Positions 40,346-50,677 of a stretch of 64,000 nucleotides of DNA are shown here, in pieces. The DNA is from Heliocybe sulcata (lineage: Eukaryota > Basidiomycota > Agaricomycetes > Gloeophyllales > Gloeophyllaceae): assembly GCA_004369045.1 (NCBI GenBank), contig ML213511.1, forward strand, positions 611,791 through 675,790, read 5' to 3'. Within the stretch, counting starts at the first letter, position 1, and each line of letters begins with the position of its first letter. A program made the position numbers and the translations under genes. The notes below the pieces were generated by a model. It saw only the letters and a list, made by a program, of their open reading frames with translations, searched no databases and was not told where the DNA came from.

Positions 40346-41180
40346 GGGGAAAAGAACAGGAAGGGAGACAAGTTGCAGACGGAGCACATGTGATCACTAC
40401 GTTTGAATCGTGTTCTTCGCTGTACGGAAATGCGTAACGATGAGATTCTCTTCGTGTAGCGGGGTCCCCATCGGGTCGTACGAGGATTAATGCCCTCCGA
40501 GACCCGCTCTCGTAATTCTATTCCTGGACCCTATGATCGAGGGACAAATGCCCCTCAAACACTGTCCTGACTTACGAGGAGGAAGAACGCCGACGGAGTA
40601 GGCGAAGGAATATGCCGCTTGGCGATCTGGCATTGATCTGGAGACCGGGGTAAATTCTCATTTTGATTTTAATTATGCCACAGACCCGGGCTGGACGTCA
40701 GACGGCGAACTGATTGCAAGGCCGCCCCATTGAGCGAGAGGACTTCCCCTTGCATAAGAAGTGGCAGCGCTAATACAAACTGCCATTGGGATTTGCATGC
40801 TGGGACAGTAGGCATTCTCAAAGTACTCAAGGCCCATGCCAGACGCGTCGACGATGAAGGCATACTGATGAACGGGATAAACCGACGGCGGCCAGCTATC
40901 AGGTACACTGTAAGCTTCTTTTCTCTGGTGTTTGGTCTTGACGCGGGGTGCTCCTCGTAACGCGCGGACACATGAGCAATGATTCCGTGGACATGGAGTA
41001 AACGCCGCTCCCCGCCCTGCTTCCTGTAACCGGCGTCGTCGGTCGGACGGCCTTGGCTGCTGGCCAAAAATCTATAAGAACCTCCCGCCTTCAGGTACGA
41101 ATGCCATCGTCCCAGGCGTTCCCAATCTCTCCGCTAAAACATCTCCAGTAATCATCCACCTACCATCCTCATAACCAACG
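40346..41180. other. Intergenic region, hydrophobin 2 promoter
   Basis: An 835-base gap between the GH28 stop and hydrophobin 2. The right end holds the TATA box at 41073 and a CT/CA-rich leader. No gene seen in the rest. Confidence 0.5.
41073..41079 (+). promoter_or_regulatory. TATA box of hydrophobin 2
   Basis: TATAAGA, 102 bases upstream of the start codon at 41181, matches the spacing in the other two hydrophobin genes. Confidence 0.6.
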
Positions 41181-41617
41181 ATGTTCTCCTTCACTAAGCT
41201 CATCGCCGTCGCCTCCATCGCCACCCTTGCGGCCGCCAGCTCCAGTGGTGGCTCTTGCAACACCGGCCCCGTCCAGTGCTGCAACAACGTCCAGAAGGCT
41301 AGCGACCCGGCCATTTCCACTCTCCTTGGCGCCCTGGGCATCGACGTCTCGGATGTCAACGCCATGGTCGGTGTCCAGTGCTCCCCTGTTACCGTCGTTG
41401 GTGCTGGTGGAGGCGCTAAGTGGTGAGCCTCGATTGTTTTCTTGCGTGAAAGATTAAGGATTGATTCCCTACGCAGCTCTGCTCAGCCCGTCTGCTGCGA
41501 GAACAACAGCTATGGTAGGAGTGGACGGCGTCCTGTGTCTCATCAATGGACTCGACATACTAACATGAACTCACAGGCGGTGCCGTCGCTGTCGGCTGCG
41601 CTCCCGTCACCCTTTAA
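41181..41617 (+). CDS. Class I hydrophobin (canonical)
   Basis: Secreted surface-active protein coating aerial hyphae. Exons 41181-41422, 41477-41514 and 41577-41617 give 106 residues. The signal peptide is MFSFTKLIAVASIATLAAAS. All eight cysteines are present in class I order: GGSCNTG, VQCCNNV, VQCSPV, a Cys split by intron 1, PVCCENN and VGCAPVTL. The exon plan, including a 38-base middle exon, is identical to the two minus-strand hydrophobin genes at 1212-1657 and 49126-49565, so the three derive from one ancestor. The short stretch between C3 and C4 (DPAISTLLGALGIDVSDVNA) is typical of basidiomycete class I members. Confidence 0.97.
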
Positions 41618-42940
41618 CGTGATGAGATCACTATTTTGAGGCAAGAATAGTGTTTAAGTGACCGCTGTATACATTAAAGCTGACGGATTCCTCTTACTAG
41701 GGATTCAATGAGCATCTGTCGACTCCCTGAGGATTTATTAGGACGTCGTTTGTCTGGGGATAATTTGAATCGGAAGCTGGCGGTGATACTAGACAGTTCT
41801 TGCGGAAATCTATAGTCTTTTAATCTTCCTTCTGCGCAATTATGAGGGATTACCTGACGGCAGGTTACGGCCCTTTACTGAGAGTAAAGATGCATTGAGC
41901 CAGTCTGCATCACATCTGTTGAGTGTAGTCTATAATCAGAGAGAAGCTCGATTACTTGCAAGATAACCAGGCCAGATGGATACCATAATTCGGGACACCT
42001 GGTGGTATTTTCCGAAGGGCTACCTTTGGAGTCGTTCGCTTCGGTTTCCTCAGGCTGAAACCTTTCTTGAGTTGTAGTGCATTGCGATTGAATTCTATCC
42101 ATCAGCCGCACTGCTACTTGCTAGCAAGAGCAGAGCAACATCCAAAACATTCGCCGCCGAGGCCTTTCGAAAGACGAGGACTTCACTGGTGTCGTCCACG
42201 CGCTTGTAAAGAATTGCAGGTTTCGACTTTGAGCTTCGGCCGCAAGAGATGCAATCAGATGCATAGGTAGTCCAGGTACATCGGTGCGAGAGCTCAAAAA
42301 TTGTATCCAGGGTATTTCGCCCCTCACTAGTCCACCTATTGAATGTGCTCTTGAGCGAGACCCATGAATCGATAAAGCTAAATCAAAGCACTCACCAGAT
42401 ATACAGCGGAAAGTACTATAGCGAGCTACGAGTTGCCGAAGCTTCCTTACTTTTCCGTCGTCCGAGGTAAGGCCCGGGTCCCCTAAGGATTTGAAGCCGA
42501 TACAGCGTTAGAAAATCTGCTGTAGTATCGCCCCGATATGCTGCACAGGTTGGTCTTACATCGATTAGTTGCCCGAAACCAAAAATATATCAGAATGATC
42601 AAGCAGTCCGGAACGGCGACAGTCTCAAGAGCTCAAGCGCTCATACCGCAGGAAGTACATCATATCAGCCGCCAACGCGACAGGTATATATCTTGGTCGC
42701 ACTTCGAAGGTGCCTCGACTAGATTGTTTACAAGCACACAGAGGGATCTATGAATACACAATGACATGAACAGGAGCAATGCACTCAGACTGAGGGGTGA
42801 AGTCGCAGAGGCAGTCCGTCGATTACTTGTAGCATATCTATATCACAACCACTCCTCCCTTCCTCAGATCCTTGGAGTCGTCCCTCCCTGATGCCGAATG
42901 CGAGACACACCAGCATCCAGCCACTAGATCATCCAGCCTC
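41618..42940. other. Long intergenic region, no gene seen
   Basis: 1.3 kb between hydrophobin 2 and the mitochondrial gene's 3' end. Open frames are short (under 80 codons) and unconvincing on both strands. No repeat or RNA gene recognised. Confidence 0.5.
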
Positions 42941-44917
42941 TTAAGGCGACTTCGAATTGCCACCGACTCTCCTACCAAACTCATCAACCCCAAACACCTC
43001 AACATCGGTACCGTTTTCCTTCGCATCAAGCTCGAAACCTTCCTTCACCTCCTCCGCCCGCTTATACCACTCACCCACGCCAACCTTTATGATCCTCTTA
43101 TCCACTGGAATAGGGTGTTCCAAACCCTCTCCATCAGTCCCGCGTCCCAAGGAATCAGTGTTGAAACGGATGCCGACGAAACCACCACGGTACCCCGCGA
43201 GCAGCATCGACATATCCTTCGTCAGCTGCTGCATCCGCTTGATTCGGAACGACCGAACCCTCGCACTGAACGACCTCTGGTCCAGCCTCTCTTCAACCTT
43301 GATAGCAGCTGGGTAGGAGAGACCGCGAGCCAGAGCGGTTGACATGCGACGCAAGGTCTCAGCCAGGGGACGGGTAGATAATTCCAACATGAGAAGAGGG
43401 CGCCAGAATGGCTCTTCCTGGAGTGTGGGCTCGTACTGTTTCCTGAGCTTCTCGAGGTTGATGTCGTATTCGTCCGGTGGGATGACGGGCGCGGGCTCGC
43501 CGAGAAGCGGGACCTTACCATCAAGCGCAACGGCACTAGCAATCGCGCTCCAATGGAAGGTACGCCCACGACCATTCTTCACACCGTGCGTGAAGCTCGT
43601 GTTGGGGACTGGGGGAACGTAGCCAGACGGATGGGCGACAGTGCCGTCCACATGGGGGATCTCGACGGGGATCTTCTCGTCACGCGGTTGGATTCCGCCT
43701 CCGACGATGTCCACAACCGCCTGGTCTCTCAACCCGGCCGTCTCCCGCACACGCTCGCGCACGCCAGCGGTCTGTCGCTCCTTATACTCCTTGCGCAACT
43801 TGCGCCTATCGAAGGCGGGAGTGTCGGTCTCGCGGCCCGTGCCAGCCGGTACTTCGAAGCCACTGGGGTGCAGTACGTTGCCCGACTCGTCGGTAAACTC
43901 GAAGGGTGTCTTCTCCGGGTTGCGCTGGGTGGTGGCAGAGAGCGCGTCGGCGATGATGCCGGCGGAGAGTTCGTACATTAAGTCGCCCTCCTCCTCTTTG
44001 CGCTCGGCAATGGCATCCCGCTGACGCTTGCGCTCGATGAAGTACTGGGGAACGGCATTCTCGTCTTTATCTGGAGGAGGGCGGGCCGACGAGTAGAAGC
44101 GGACCTGAGCTTGCTGCATGGGGCTGCGCGGCGGTGCAGAGGCGAGAGGTAATCCTACGGCGTGGGTAGTGCTTGAAGAAGAGTTGCTGCCTGAAGCTTC
44201 ATCGGAAGCATCGATCTCGGAAGCAGGAGTAATGGCATCGACCTGGGAAGCAGGAGCTGTCAAGTCGATCTCTCCACTAAGCTCGGCGTAGGTGCGTATC
44301 CTATCCTCTGGGTCTTCCCACCACTTGACAGGCCTCACCTTCTTGGGCGCCCACAGAGGCCATTGGGCCTTGTCAAGGGTCGCACGCTTGGCGTCGGGGT
44401 GTCGAAGGGTAGCGAGGTATGCGTCGACCCTGGAACTCGGCAATGCTACGAGGATATGCTCATGTGCATCCGGACGACCAGCAGGCATGTGGATACGATA
44501 GCGGGACTCCAGAAGAAGTACGGTGTGAGGTTCGTAGGCTTGAGAGTTGGGAGGCTCATAGCTTTTGTGATTCCTCAAGTACGCGCCGCCCTTCCACCAG
44601 TTAGAGGTGCGGAACATCTGCGGCCTCGAGAAGCCTCCTTCGTACCTAAAGAAGGGTTAGTATCACCCAGACAAGCCTGAAGCGCTCGCTACCTACGTCT
44701 TCACGTCGGTCAATGATTTTGTTATATCCACACGCTCATCGCGCTCTGCCTTCTCCTTGCGCCTTTCCACCTGCTTAGCGAACTCCTTCACAAGCTTCAG
44801 CTCCTTTGCCGTCGTTGGCCTTGGCTGCGTCGGGGCTGCTTCGTGTTTAGGCGTCGCAGTAACGCTGAATGAACGACGCGCAATGCGACCGCCCAGCTGA
44901 GGGGTTCTGCTGCTCAT
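42941..44917 (-). CDS. Mitochondrion-targeted protein of unknown function
   Basis: Two exons (44917-44697 and 44645-42941) encode 641 residues. The N-terminus, MSSRTPQLGGRIARRSFSVT, is Arg/Ser-rich without acids and looks like a mitochondrial presequence. A charged helical stretch (LVKEFAKQVERRKEKAERDE) follows. Then come FRTSNWWKGGAYLRNHKSYE, a Trp-rich segment (WPLWAPKKVRPVKWWEDPED), a Ser/Thr/Ala low-complexity linker, and two related repeats, one reading HPSGFEVPAGTG and one HPSGYVPPVPNT. The last third (LLMLELSTRPLAETLRRMS, RSFRIKRMQQLTKDMSMLL) looks folded and basic. I do not recognise the family. A mitochondrial ribosome or RNA-related role would fit the composition but is only a guess. 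The single long uninterrupted exon is unusual here. Confidence 0.85.
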
Positions 44918-45956
44918 CGTGGTGGTCGTCCGTCAAGCCAGCGACGGAACAGCTGAGAACCGATCCTCTGCGCGACTGAAAAAGGGTCCAAAGTGCAGCT
45001 TCTCTTTATATCCAGTCGCCCTACTTACTCTGGCAAGTGGAGTCCCGACTTCAGGCGGACCCCTGGTACCTCTAATTTCTTTCTTGTCCCCAAATACGTA
45101 TTCAACGTACAACGGCACCAGGGCTCGAAGTTGGTGTGCGTAGATCTGTCATTCTTCGTCACGTTTTCCCATCGCGCCGATTCGATGAGAGCGTGACTCG
45201 ACTCGAACTTCTCCTCCGGGCTTGACTTCGTGCTTGTTCATCTCTTGAAGCCAACAGTGGACTAAAATCCCCTTATAAGTAGCGATGCAAGCGGTTAGCC
45301 AGCAGTTAACGTTTCAACCGGGGATCCGGACGGTCCTAAACACTTTCCAAACAGTTAGCCAGTTAGTCTCGTCCCCAGCCGTTATGGTGAGCTGCCGGAT
45401 AAGTGGACGGAGCTTCATAAAGTACTTGTTTTCAGGACTGGGTCCGAACGGATTCTCCCGACGCCACAGATATTGGGGAGGCGTACGCCAACCGTCCCTA
45501 TACAACAGAGTGCCTGGGACTTGCAGCATACGCGTTTGTAGCCACACTGTCTTCTCAAACGCATGCGCAATTAATGTCTCCATGTTGCTTGCCAAGACTG
45601 AAACGCAGTTATGTGAGTGTGCGAAGACATGGGCAATAGCAGTATGCTTAAGACGATGGTCGTATGGAATGTTTCGACAAAGGCTTTTCATCAGGTTGCT
45701 TATGATAGAGTATATAGACTGCCAAACTAGTCTCAAGGAACATCAGAGCAGACGGCAGAGACAGAATAGACGTAAAGTAGCTCGATTTCGAAAGGCGCGG
45801 CCAGCCACCGAGTCCAAATACTCGCACACACTTCCCATGAATGCGAAATTACAGTGACAGCTAATACTAATAGAAGCCCAGGTTCGCTGTCGACGACGAC
45901 GGCCGTCTTTCTCCTCTTTCCTCCACCCTCTTCAGTTTCCTTTCATTCAGCTCAAG
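44918..45956. other. Intergenic region with an unexplained open frame
   Basis: One kilobase between divergent genes. The minus-strand frame 45314-45736 (140 codons) reads fairly protein-like (LKHTAIAHVFAHSHNCVSVL, then LYRDGWRTPPQYLWRRENPF). It overlaps a longer plus-strand frame (45285-45857) of poorer composition. I recognise neither. It could be an orphan gene, a gene remnant or chance. Confidence 0.35.
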
Positions 45957-47459
45957 ATGGACTCTGCTCCCCCTCCTCCGTCGGATGGCATTGGTATCGC
46001 CAACCTCCCCAACCAGGTGTGTTACCGCATTCGTGGCGAGCTGGAATCGGGAACGACGCGTTAACTGGGAACGTGTAGAAGCACAAAATTGTGGCAAAGC
46101 GCGGGGCCCACTTCACTATTATGGTGGTTGGTGCGTGAACAGTGCATCGCACCTGATTTCTCATCTCACTTCACTGACGTCTCCACAGGCGAGTCCGGCC
46201 TCGGCAAAACGACGCTCATCAACACACTCTTCTCCACCGAGCTTTCCCCACCGAAGCAGTACCACAAGCGCCATCTGAAGCAGCTCGACAAGCTCACCGA
46301 GGTCGAGATCATCAAGGCTGAGCTTGAGGAGAAGCAATTCAAGGTCAAGCTCACGGTGATCGACACGCCAGGTTTTGGCGACTACGTCAACAACCGCGAC
46401 AGCTGGGCGCCCATCGTCGACTTCATTGACGACCAGCATGAGGCGTACATGCGCCAGGAGCAGCAGCCGCTCCGGAAGGAGAAGACGGACTTGCGGGTAC
46501 ATGCCTGCTTGTACTTTGTTAGGCCGACGGGGCATACGTGAGTGTCCCTGTATGAGGGCGAGGTAGAGACTGAATGACCTCCGGACAGTCTCAAGCCCTT
46601 GGATATTGAGATCATGAAGCGCCTCGGCACGCGCGTCAACCTCATCCCTGTCATTGCCAAGGCCGACACGCTAACGCAGAACGACCTTCTAACGTTCAAG
46701 CAGCGCGTACGTTCGCTGCCTATCATCTTCTTGACCAGAATTTAACTGATGCGCTATGCCATGCAGATCCGGGAAGTGGTCGCTGCGCAGGGTATCAGGA
46801 TCTACCAGCCCTCGATGGATAACGAGGACGAGACAGCGGCACAGCACGCGAAGATGCTGATTGATGCTATGCCATTCAGCATCATCGGCTCGACCGAGGA
46901 CGTCCAGACCGCCGACGGGCGCGTCGTCAAGGGCCGTGAATACCTTTGGGGCGTCGCGGAGGGTACGCCCGGTTCCCTAATCTTACTAAGTCAACCTAAG
47001 TAATTTCACCTACAGTCGAGAACGAGAGCCACTGTGACTTCAAGAAGCTGCGGTCGCTCGTGATCCGGACGCACATGCTGGACCTCACCCACACAACGGA
47101 GGAGGTGCACTACGAGAACTACCGGCAGCAGCAGATGGAGACGCGCAAGTTCGGCGAGCCGAAGCCGCGCAAGCTGGACAACCCCAAGTTCAAGGAGGAG
47201 GAGGAGCTGCTGCGCAAGCGGTTCACGGAACAGGTCAAGGCGGAGGAGGCGCGGTTCAGGCAGTGGGAGCAGCACGTATGTCCTTCCTCTTACCTTCGCA
47301 GTTTTGGGAGCAAGATGCTGATTGAAGACTGGACAGCTCATCGCGGAGCGCGACAGGCTCAACAAGGACCTGGAGATGGCGCACAGCGCGATCAAGGCGC
47401 TCGAGGCCGAGCTGGACAATTTGCAGGTCGGCTACAGGGGTTCCTCCAACAGGAGATAA
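45957..47459 (+). CDS. CDC12: Septin, Cdc12 type
   Basis: GTP-binding cytoskeletal protein that forms hetero-oligomeric filaments at septa and the hyphal cortex. The N-terminus ends in [10 protein letters not shown]. The polybasic-type segment [16 protein letters not shown] precedes the P-loop GESGLGKTT (joined over an intron). Switch II is [17 protein letters not shown]. The G4 motif is AKAD in [12 protein letters not shown], and the septin unique element is present ([37 protein letters not shown]). The tail [20 protein letters not shown] followed by a coiled-coil matches yeast Cdc12 better than Cdc3. Eight or so exons, about 390 residues. The C-terminus ends in [10 protein letters not shown] read directly after the coiled-coil; a further 3' exon cannot be excluded. 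Confidence 0.93.
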
Positions 47460-49125
47460 GCTCTGCGCAGCTGTGGTTTCTTGGTGACACTGTCGATTTT
47501 GGGACCTTTTCCTCTTCCTTTGTGAAAACGCTAGCTGTCGTTGAGCTTATACCCAATAATGCGTTGCCCCCGCCGCTCGTTACTACTGTCCTCATCTATG
47601 TTACTATCCTACTTGTTTGTTGTGAATGCAGCTTGTGTGTTCTTGGTAACCTGTGTTTGGACGTCTGTAAGCAGTGAATTCTTGCGACAGGAGTACTTGA
47701 GGATGATCAGTTTTATGCTTCAAGCTTCATGCCCTGCATTCCGTCGCCATGACGGCATTTACCGGATGTGTTCGAGCTTGCCTTGCACTTGGTATTCTGC
47801 AGAAGTCCGAAAGGCTACGGGTAGCTTTAACATTGAATCACATATATAGCTCTGTCAAATGGAAATGATGGTGCTTTCTGGATGCCTGGCGCTACCGCTC
47901 ACCATTACTTCCGCAAGTAATTACTGTTCTCTGTGGCCGTGGCACCACCCCTTTGTCTCCTCATCCGACGCGTGTTCTACAATCTATCGTCCTCAGCCAT
48001 AAGCTCTGGTTTTTGTGAATTTTTAAGGAAGTAACTTCGTAGAAATCCTTCGGTAGCCGTATTTGTCCGTCCGGAGCTTCTGGACAACGCCACATAAAGA
48101 TTGAAGAGGCTCAGCTTGCCGGCGGTCGCGATATCCACGATCACGTAGTGAAAACTTTGGCATTAATTGCCCCCATGTAATCTGTGAAAGCAAATGATGG
48201 AGTGGTCACAATATTCATCAATGCACAGTGGGGCCACAGTTCTGTGGCAGAAGACCGGCTGTGACAGACGCGTGACTGTAGTGATCACGGGATCGGCATT
48301 CTCCCCTAGCTTGTCCGGCCCGAGCTCCGCTGAATGAATCAGTCCAGGACCCTCGATACCGCACATATGGAAAGCTCATGCAATTCATGACCGCAAACAA
48401 AGCCTCGAGTATGATACTCACATGTAAAACGAGATATGCAGGTCATACTGCACCTCTGATATGTTATTAATGTCAAGTTCTCAAGGTACGTTCCGCAGAC
48501 TGCATTGCATAACTCCTAGACTGCAACATTTATCCTTTAGTAGAGACGTTATATGGACTACTCGCTTTCTACATGGCCTTGTGCTCTTTCGACAGCGTGA
48601 ACCTTCCGTCGTGCGGGCCTTTTCTTGGGTACCATAGGCCACTCTACGATGCCTTCTACGTGGATAGTGGATTATTAATGCGAGCCAGGGCCTCGTATCA
48701 TTATCAGTATCATCTCTGGGTGGTTTCTTTTGCCCCGATGTAACTGAATATCAGGAACACGAGAACCAGTGTGCAGGTGAGTATCGTCCTCCTACAGACT
48801 GAACTCAGTCAGCGGCGGATTGCACGAATACATCTGTACTAACAGGTGCAGAAAGCGTGGTTATGACAGACAGCCGTCTACTATTGTCAAAGATCTTGTC
48901 ATATTTCTCAAGCGGTCGATCACACGGTCAGAAAATTAGAAGATTTGTAGATTGCGCAATGAATGACTAGGTAAGTTTCCACCCGATTCCGATCCCAAAT
49001 ATCCTTAGACTAACAGTGTTCTGACGAAGCACACCGGTATGTGTCTTGCCCTGTCATTCTTGGTCAGATTATCGTCGCTCAAGCAGATCATAATATTTTT
49101 TACCTTGGACGAGTCAGAGACTCGT
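47460..49125. other. Long intergenic region, no gene seen
   Basis: 1.7 kb between the septin and hydrophobin 3 stop codons, AT-richer than the genes. Only short frames occur. No repeat, tRNA or transposon end recognised. Convergent 3' untranslated regions occupy the two edges. Confidence 0.5.
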
Positions 49126-49565
49126 TTACAGAGTGATGGGGACACAGCCAATGTTAACGAGACCGCCTAAGTGTGGAAGTAAGCAAATGAATGGAAGGGA
49201 AGAGAAGGCTCATCATGACATACCGGCAGCGTTGTTCTCGCAGCATACGGGGGCCTGGGAGCTATGGTGGTCGTCAGCGAACAGTTCTCCAGGACCAGAA
49301 AAATGTATACTCACCAAGACGCGCCGCCACCAAGGCCCAGCGCGGTGATGGGCGAGCACTGGAGACCGATGCTGGCGGTCACGTCCTGGACGACAACGCC
49401 CAGAAGGCCGAGGAGGCCCGCCGTAGCGGGGTCACTGGCCGAAGTGACGGAGTTGCAGCACTGGACGGGGCCAGTGTTGCACGAGCCCGAGTTGCCGGGG
49501 ACGGGCGAGGCGACCGCAAGGGTGGCAATGGCAGCGAAGACAGCGACTTTGGCGAAGGAGAACAT
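49126..49565 (-). CDS. Class I hydrophobin (canonical, copy 3)
   Basis: Secreted hydrophobin of 109 residues in three exons: 49565-49315, 49261-49224 and 49166-49126. The signal peptide is MFSFAKVAVFAAIATLAVAS. Cysteines lie in GSCNTG, VQCCNSV, LQCSPI, a Cys split by intron 1, APVCCENN and IGCVPITL, so all eight are present. The protein resembles hydrophobin 1 closely in the central part (SPITALGLGGGAS) and hydrophobin 2 near Cys1 (CNTGPVQCC). The middle exon has 38 bases in all three genes. Confidence 0.97.
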
Positions 49566-50677
49566 TGTTGGTAGTAAGGACGGTGAGTGGTGGAGTCGAG
49601 AGCGATTAGAGTGCAAAGAAAAAGGCGTCTGGGACGATGAAGGATTGCTGACGATCCTAGCGGGCTTTATAGCATTCTGGTGGGCTCGTCCAGACCGACA
49701 ATCCGACTTTGCCGGTGAAAAGAAGGTGAGCGGGAGGCGGCGTTTACCTTCGAACTGGCAGAAATTACGCAGTCCGGCCACTCATTACGGGGCGTTGTTG
49801 GGTCCAAGCTCAAACATCGAAGCCAAGAAGCACCAGTGATGTGCCTTGATCATTCAATCCGCCGCGCTCGTTGGTCCTCGCATTCATCAGAGCGCCTGGA
49901 ATGTCGAATTTTTCATAGTGACCCTGCTGACTCGGGATATCATGGACGCCCGATCACTATGTCAGGTGGTACGTGCACAGTCACCTCCGAGTACGGACGT
50001 AATTCAGTGAGTACCACATTCCGCGCCGTGCATTATCACCTATTTTTTGCTTTGTGAGATTGCCTGGCGACAGGCTGATCCACCTTCATTCGAGATCTCC
50101 GTAGGGATCCATGTTTGTTGGCAATTCTGATCTTCCTCCTCGATCACGGTCCAGAATAGGTTTCTCTGGGCATGGAGGCGGTAACTTGGAAAACCCGGCG
50201 GCGTATAGCAGTCTCTTGAAGCAACAGTCATCATTCAGACCACCAAGAGCACATCCCAAAAGGACGGCACATGCATTCCAGGACCCACCTTAACAGGTAA
50301 AGCAGGCGTGCCGAAGCTCGATTTACACTTTTAGACGTGGCGAGTCTAAGGCCGTGTCGTAATAGCCCTAACTGGCGCCCACGCAGCTGATGGTATTTTC
50401 GACCTAAATCCGCCTCAGGGTCCCAGTCCGTAACCCTGAGACAAGCGCTGCCAATCCAGCCCGAATCCTCGACATTGCCGGACTGTGAAGTTTGAACGAC
50501 CTCCAGACTGTGAGATGGTAGCTTTCGAAAGTCCATCAAGTCTCGGGAGTCCTGGATATGCAACACTCTCCATCGAGCACCCATCAGCGAGGGCCTGTTC
50601 ATTCATATTTACCGTCCATTAAATGAGCCCGAGGTACACTAAAAATACATGGAACAAATACTTATACTACTCCTTCT
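49566..50677. other. Intergenic region, hydrophobin 3 promoter
   Basis: 1.1 kb gap. The left end carries the TATA box at 49664-49671. The minus-strand frame 50231-50602 (123 codons) shows no recognisable domain and is not supported. Confidence 0.5.
49664..49671 (-). promoter_or_regulatory. TATA box of hydrophobin 3
   Basis: The minus strand reads TATAAAGC, about 100 bases upstream of the start codon at 49565, in the same place as in hydrophobins 1 and 2. Confidence 0.65.

Noticed and set aside
43553-44024. Long plus-strand frames of 127-142 codons
   Set aside because: They are shadows of the long minus-strand exon of the mitochondrial gene, whose exon joint and presequence are clear.
50231-50602. 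123-codon minus-strand frame
   Set aside because: Composition is nondescript, no family is recognised, and no promoter or intron signals support it.
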